Source: Lonicera japonica
Lineage: Eukaryota; Streptophyta; Magnoliopsida; Dipsacales; Caprifoliaceae
Direction: 5' to 3'
Length of the DNA: 64,000 nt
Assembly (NCBI GenBank): GCA_021464415.1
Contig: CM038468.1
Coordinates: 30,306,969 to 30,370,968 of the forward strand
Under the pieces are notes generated by a model, which had not been told where the DNA came from, did not search any database, and worked only from the letters and a program-made list of their open reading frames with translations. Shown here piece by piece: positions 58,431-64,000 of the stretch. Position numbers and translations under genes: made by a program. Numbering within the stretch: the first letter of the stretch is position 1; each line of letters opens with the position of its first letter.

Positions 58431-61036
58431 AAATCTCCTTCCATTAGAACGTGTGTTTTTTTAATCCCAGTACATTGTTATTGCTAAATATTTTTTTGAA
58501 ATAAGGGTCTGTTTTTTAAAATTGAATAGAGTAGGTTCCTTGTTTATATATTATGTTTTAAAACAAAGGTTTTGATAAAAAATGTGTTTTATATATTATG
58601 TTTTAAAACAAAGGTTTTGATAAAAATTGTGTTTTATGAAAATTTAACTTTGCAATCCAAAAATAGTAATGCAAATTTGTTTTGCATTATATGATTTTAT
58701 TTTTTAAATAGTATATTTTTATGTGTCACTCATGTAACTCTAAAGGAAAGTCAAATAAATATCGGTACATAGTAATGTATTAAGAAAATAAGGATTACAA
58801 ACTTAACTTTGCATAAAAAAAATCTTGTATATTTTTATCAACAAATGGGTTTAAATTTGTAACTTATTAAATTAACTCCAAAGCATTGTCAATTAAGCAC
58901 TTACACATAGTAGTATGCTAAAAAAATGCAGTGCAAACTTAATTTTGCATGATACCATAAGAAATTACAATCTGGAAATATAGTGAAAAGTTAATGTTCC
59001 ACTTCTTTTGGAGTTTGATCAAATGTAGCCCTTAATTTATAAAAAATATTATCCCCTAGTTATTTAGTAAAAAATTTTCAAATAATCCCCATTTTTTTAA
59101 TATCCCATAATTTCAATTCAATTGATTAGAAAATAAAATTGTATGATGGGATACAGTAATTAATGTCACAAAAAGGAAATTAGACAAAAAAAAATGAGGA
59201 TACATATGTACATATATACATATATATATATACTAGTAATGTCCGTGCATATGGCGTAGGGCAAGAAAATTTAATTTTACTTTGGAGACAATTATATTGG
59301 CTAGTGATCGGAAAGGGATAGGCTTGTGGCGTGTAGGGAAAGGTTCAAGTTACGCCAGTATAAAATTAAATAATTTTATACCCATTTATAACTTATATAT
59401 TCTCATATTCATAATTTATTAATTCCATCGTATGATTAGCTATTTTTTTTTGTATTCATCAAGTAAGCAAAGTTTCAAATTAATCAAATATTTGTAACCA
59501 TTTAATCAATACGCTTAGTTTTACTTGAATTTTATAAGGCTCATAATTTAATATACAACATGATTATGACGAGAGACTTTTGTAACTCTGATTAATTTAA
59601 TTTTTTTTTAATGCATCTTTAATATATAATAGTTACCTAATCTGATAGATAGATTGATGAATTATGAGGAAGTTGAAAAAAAAGTACTGACGAGTGTAAA
59701 ACTTTTTTGTGTTACACCGGTTATAACTTGAACCTTCCTCATATTTATTTACACTATATGTTGAACATGAGGACCACGTTTTAGTTTGGGCATGAAATTA
59801 CACAATTATCATTCATTGATTTTGATAATATTTATATTACTTGCAGTGGATTCTAACCCGACTCAATTCTTGTTTTATTTTCACACCATTTCAGCATATT
59901 TCGACCAAAACAGTCCCATTTCACTTTAGCACACTTATTTAGAGAGGGTGATTTGTTGGGATTTTGGTAGATTCAATCTGGAACTTCAAAGATTTGGCCA
60001 AAATGGCACTATTCATCATCTCCTTCATCATCATCAAAATCTCACTTGTTATTCTTCATCTTCAATCTTTCCTTCACTTGGAGCTTAGGGAGTCATGGAG
60101 ATTGACTTATTATGTTCAACACTTCTCCAATCCTTCCGAACTTGAGATTAAAGCTTCAATAGATCGAGTTGGGAACACTAGTACTCAAATTTATTTTCAA
60201 CCATTATAAGAGGCATATATTATTTTCTTTAAGAAATTGACTTGCATGCATGCGTTTGGGGCTTGGATTTTTGTTATTCATGTTCGATTGGGACCACATT
60301 GGAAGCTTAGCTGTTGCATTAATATTTTCAAGAACCACGTATTAACTTAATTTTCTATTTAAAGTTTGGAAGGATGAGATTGACGAAATATGAAAGGCTT
60401 TTGTTGGAATTGTTCACACATACCTGGTCTATATGTGTAACACTAAAAAGTAGGTTCTTATTAAAGATTTAATTTTGTTTACATAATTACCTGCTGTTAT
60501 GCATGCCATCCGCGATTAACTAGCCCCAGATGTGATTATCCTTCTAACGGGGTTTGGGTTGTCATAAGTTGGCTTTATCTTTTACACAAGTGTCATATTT
60601 GCTCAAGTAAACACTCTCAATCACAGTGCTTAGAAATATATATATATACGATTTGTATATACATCAATTAGATATGCATTAAACTTATATACAAATCTAA
60701 TTGATATGCATATAGCATGAATATGTGACTTGAAAAGACACATATACAAGAAGGGGAAGGACCGGAAGAAGAAGTTGAAGCTATGAATGGTGAATATTTC
60801 ATTGTTTGAATTAGGACTAAAGTTCAATTCGGGCATCATGGACATCCTTGAATCCGGGAAGGAGGTTTGTGAAAACAAACGGGAATGGAGGGATGAAGGA
60901 TTGAAGGGCTCAAAGTACGTAACATACATTTGTTTTTCCTTTTTTTTTCTCCACAGGATAGAACCTTGTGCATGGCACATGCCTTTTTTGCAGAAGGAAT
61001 TAACAAGGGTGTCCAATTTGGAGCCACATTGCAATC
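58431..61036. other. No supported gene
   Basis: The AT-rich stretch has local repeats (a 40-bp direct duplication at 58545-58640) and a 60640-60715 inverted repeat that would fold on itself. The 81-codon frame at 59964 and the 86-codon frame at 60787 are unrecognised and lack visible splice partners. Confidence 0.5.
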
Positions 61037-61041
61037 GGAAT

Positions 61042-61257
61042 TGTTAGAATATAATATATATTACGTTTCCTATTTCTATTATACTTTCCTAATTGTATCG
61101 TTTCCTATTTCTATTATACTTTCCTAATTGTATCATAGATTAGGGTTTTATTTCTAGTATATATATTCTTACTCTATTGTACATTCAATCATCAAGAAAG
61201 TAATACAATTCTTTCATTCTCTTTCTTCAATCTCTCTTTCGTTTCTATTTTGTAACA
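61042..61257 (+). mobile_element. 5' LTR of a Copia element (216 bp)
   Basis: The LTR starts TGTTAG and ends GTAACA. A 26-bp word (tttcctatttctattatact.. ) is duplicated in tandem around 61068-61120. The TATA-like tagtatatatattc near 61157 precedes the leader. The 5 bp before it (GGAAT) would be the target duplication, but the right-hand copy lies beyond the window. Confidence 0.88.
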
Positions 61258-61270
61258 TGGTATCAGAGGG
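61258..61270 (+). promoter_or_regulatory. Primer-binding site (initiator Met-tRNA type)
   Basis: TGGTATCAGAGGG directly abuts the LTR end. TGGTATCAGAG is the usual Copia primer-binding site, complementary to the 3' end of initiator methionine tRNA. Confidence 0.92.
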
Positions 61271-61897
61271 ATTCATCCTCCTCTAGAACCAATCTCTCAT
61301 CTAATCTTCAATCAAATCCAAATCAAAAACCCTAGCATCATCAACCCAAGCAACCAACCAATCAAAAACCCTAGCTTTATCCAACTGTCGATCCACTGTT
61401 CGAAGCCCTACAGAACCTCGATTAACCCAAAACATATACCAAACGCTTCGTATTTTCAATACGAACCAAACCCCGTTGAAAACACCCCATTCGGACATCA
61501 CACGCGCTATCACGCGCCTCTGCAAGATCCCCCAGTCGCGCAGCCCAGATCCCGCGCGCACCCTCCTTTCTTGATCAATCGCCACCTCGATACATAATCC
61601 CAAACCACCCATATAATATACCAAAATCTTCGTCTCTTCAATACGAACCAAAATCCGTCAAAATAACCCAAATCGGAGTTGGTACGCGCCTTCACGCGCC
61701 TCTAGAACACAGCTACGCGCCACTGCCCAAAAAAAAAAACCGGTTTTTTTTTTGAACCAATTCTTACTCCCTTGACCGGTTCACCTATATCTAACCCGGT
61801 TTTTTTCAGTCTAAGACCGGTTCCCCACTAAATCAACTGCTCCAGATCCGTTTCTAGCCTCAGATCTCTCAAGATCAGATTAGTTTTTACCGATATT
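61271..61897 (+). other. Copia untranslated leader
   Basis: This is a C-rich leader with an internal imperfect duplication: tcaatacgaacc.aa followed by cacgcgcctc occurs around 61455-61530 and again around 61636-61705. The gag frame is open from about 61832 without an ATG before 61898. Confidence 0.7.
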
Positions 61898-64000
61898 GTG
61901 TTATCTTACACGTTTCTCAATGGAAAGCACGAGTTTTCGCGTCCGATTTCTGTCGTTCTCAATGGCACCAACTATGTTCAATGGTCCCAAGCCATGACAA
62001 GTTTTCTGAAGTCTCGTAAGTCCTGGAGAATTGTTACTGGAGAAGTTGTTAAGCCAACCAAGAAAACCGATGAAACTGACGATAAGTTCAATGATCGCCT
62101 TGATGACTGGGAAAGCAAAAATGGTGATATTATCACATGGGTTCGGAATACATCTATCTCTCGTATAGGGCAGCAGATTGGTCGTTTTTCCACCGGGAAG
62201 CAAGTCTGGGATTTTCTACAATCTAGGTACACTCCAAAGGATCTCTCTCATCAATACCAGTTGCTTACTGCTTTACATTCTAAAACCCAACAACCCGAGC
62301 AATCAATTGATGATTATTTATCTGACCTTTAAGCTATTTGGGATCAGTTAGCCCAATTCGAACATTCTTTTTGTGAGCATGATGCAGAAAAATTTGAAAC
62401 ATACCGAGATAACCAGCGTGTTATCACTCTTCTAATGGGACTTCACGATAAATTCGAACCAGTTCGGGCTGCTCTACTCCATCACAATCCCTTACCGTCT
62501 CTTGATGATGTCACGACAGAGCTTCTCTCTGAAGAAACTCGGTTCGCCACTCGGGCCCACAATTTTAATGCTGTTTTAGCCGTTTCGAGCTCGAAACCTA
62601 CCAAAAACTCGTTTTCTCGAGAATGTTCGTACTGTCATGCCACCACCCATATGCTACTAAAGTGTCCAATTAGGACGTGCTTCTTTTGCAAAAAGGTGGG
62701 ACCAGGTCACTTTCAAGCCGATTGTTACAAGAACCCATCCAGGAGATCCTCCTCTAGATCATCCTCTAACACCATCACCGCTGCCACCACTGATTCTTCT
62801 GAAGCAGACATTTCTACTGCACCAGTGACTTTAGCTGACATCACAGCTCTTCTGAAACAGGTTACATCCTCTTCTGGTTCTGCTATGGCCACCACCACAG
62901 GTATATCTTGGTTCTTTGATTCTGGCTGCTGCAATCATATGACTTCTGATCCTACTATTTTCACCTCTAAAAGTCATAATTCTCATACACCCACCATTAA
63001 AACTGCTGATGGCTCTCAATTATCTGTTAGTCATGTTGGAACGGTTACTACTCCTAGCCTCTCTTTACCTGCTACATTTCATATCCCCAAATTGACTATC
63101 AACCTTATTTCTGTTGGTCAACTATGTGATCTTGGGCTGAATGTTATATTTTCCTCTTCTGGTTGTCATGTGCAGGATCCTCAGACGGGACAAATTATTG
63201 GGATAGGCCGTAAAGTTGGCCGCATGTTCGAGCTCATATACCTCCGTACCTCACCCACTCCTATTGTTGCATCCACACCACCTGTTGCCTCCCCACCAAC
63301 TATTTCTTCATTTGAGTTGTAGCATTCCCGTTTAGGACATGTATCTTTTAATCGTCTTCGTTCTATTGTGTCATCTGGTCAGTTAGGGTCAATAAAGTCT
63401 GAGAAATTGTCTTGTTTATCTTGTCAACTTGGAAAACAACCGGCATTATGTTTTAATAAAAATGATTCTATTTCTTCAGCACCATTTGATCTTATTCACT
63501 CTGATGTTTGGGGACCCTCTCCACATTCTACCATGGGAGGTTCAAAATATTTTGTTATCTTTTTGGATGATTATAGTCGTTTTACTTGGATCTATCTTAT
63601 GAAAACTCGTTCAGAATTACCCCAAATCTATATTAATTTTGCTCGCATGATTCAAACTCAGTTTTCTCGTCCAATAAAAATTTTTCGAGCTGATAATGCT
63701 ATGGAATACAAGGAAACCTCATTTCTTAAATTTCTCCGTGAACAAGGCACTGTTTCTCAATATTCTTGTCCAGGTACATCTCAGCAAAATGGTCGTGCTG
63801 AACGCAAGCACAGACATATTCTTGATACTGTTCGCACACTTCTTCTCTCTAGTAGTTGTCCTGAAAGGTTTTGGGGGGAAGCAGCACTTACTGCTATTTA
63901 CACTATCAATCGTATCCCTATTCCCTTTCTTCAGCATCAATCTCCATATGAGAGACTTCATGGTACCTCTCCTGATTACAATTTCTTACGAGTCTTCGGT
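61898..64000 (+). pseudogene. Copia gag-protease-integrase polyprotein, truncated by the window edge
   Basis: This single frame runs to the window end with two in-frame stops, TAA at 62330 and TAG at 63320. Gag: LNGTNYVQWSQAM near residue 22 and a UBN2-type region, then one canonical C-x2-C-x4-H-x4-C knuckle at 62626-62667 and a second with wider spacing (CFFCKK..GHFQADC). Protease: WFFDSGCCNHMT at 62907-62945 with the catalytic DSG. The GAG-pre-integrase segment HSRLGH follows the second stop. Integrase: Asp codons at 63503 and 63692 and Glu at 63800, spaced 35 residues apart as in DD35E. Reverse transcriptase lies outside. The first in-frame ATG is at about residue 33, so the start is uncertain. 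The few defects suggest a recent insertion. Confidence 0.93.

Noticed and set aside
60640..60715. miRNA precursor
   Set aside because: The inverted repeat is short, AT-rich and microsatellite-like; no distinct mature-sized duplex can be argued.

Overview
The window looks like nuclear DNA of a eudicot plant. It is AT-rich, has no operons and has no long uninterrupted host gene. It is filled with plant-type mobile DNA: L1-type LINEs, Copia, solo LTRs, tRNA-derived SINEs, hAT, Mutator-like and Harbinger elements, and two copies of the plant-only DUF247 family. Visible splice sites follow the plant GT..AG pattern. Much of the sequence is dead, nested or duplicated, so most calls are remnants. I could not identify the species.

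Layout. 1-6.3 kb: an old frameshifted Ser/Thr/Pro-rich reading frame, split by a 3.5 kb 5'-truncated LINE on the minus strand. 6.3-24.2 kb: a degenerate palindrome-like inverted duplication centred near 19.25 kb. Its inner arms (17.4-18.83 and 19.67-21.09 kb) are divergent, broken DUF247 genes, and its outer arms share blocks with 6.4-14.7 kb. Three further LINE copies, a SINE and a 516-bp hAT element inserted afterwards, each into one arm only. 23.1-23.4 kb: a broken small zinc-finger frame. 25-27.2 kb: LINE pieces, an organelle-like segment, and a SINE split by a 930-bp hAT-like element. 28.8-30.2 kb: a 1.33 kb solo LTR with an ATACA target duplication. 31.5 kb: a 285-bp Mutator-type MITE. 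34.7-38.0 kb: a 3.27 kb Mutator-like element with long terminal inverted repeats, perfect 9-bp target duplications and a nested solo LTR. 38.8-41.2 kb: a weaker candidate of the same kind. 42.0-43.2 kb: an array of 53-bp dyad-symmetric tandem repeats split by a Harbinger-type MITE. 58.2 kb: a 231-bp TRIM-like solo LTR. 61.0 kb to the window end: a Copia element (LTR, primer-binding site, gag-protease-integrase) with two in-frame stops, running off the edge.

The most interesting region is 43.9-57.6 kb on the minus strand. Seven tiny exon-like units (51, 57, 63 or 69 nt) all have GTAAGT donors, are all multiples of three and all read in phase 0. Six of the seven have an AG acceptor. They encode related Pro/Tyr-rich modules with a recurring SE..x..YP..N pattern. 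Downstream is a 64-nt exon ending in phase 1, then a final exon that must be entered in phase 1 and that encodes a C4HC3 RING-CH-like zinc finger followed by a stop. The units share intron flanks and appear to have multiplied by tandem duplication. I read this as an undescribed exon-array gene, possibly a RING-type ubiquitin ligase, or its recent pseudogene. One exon has lost its acceptor. The first (ATG) exon was not found.

These genes do not form a pathway. The window records successive insertions and local duplications around two host families, DUF247 and the exon-array RING-like gene.
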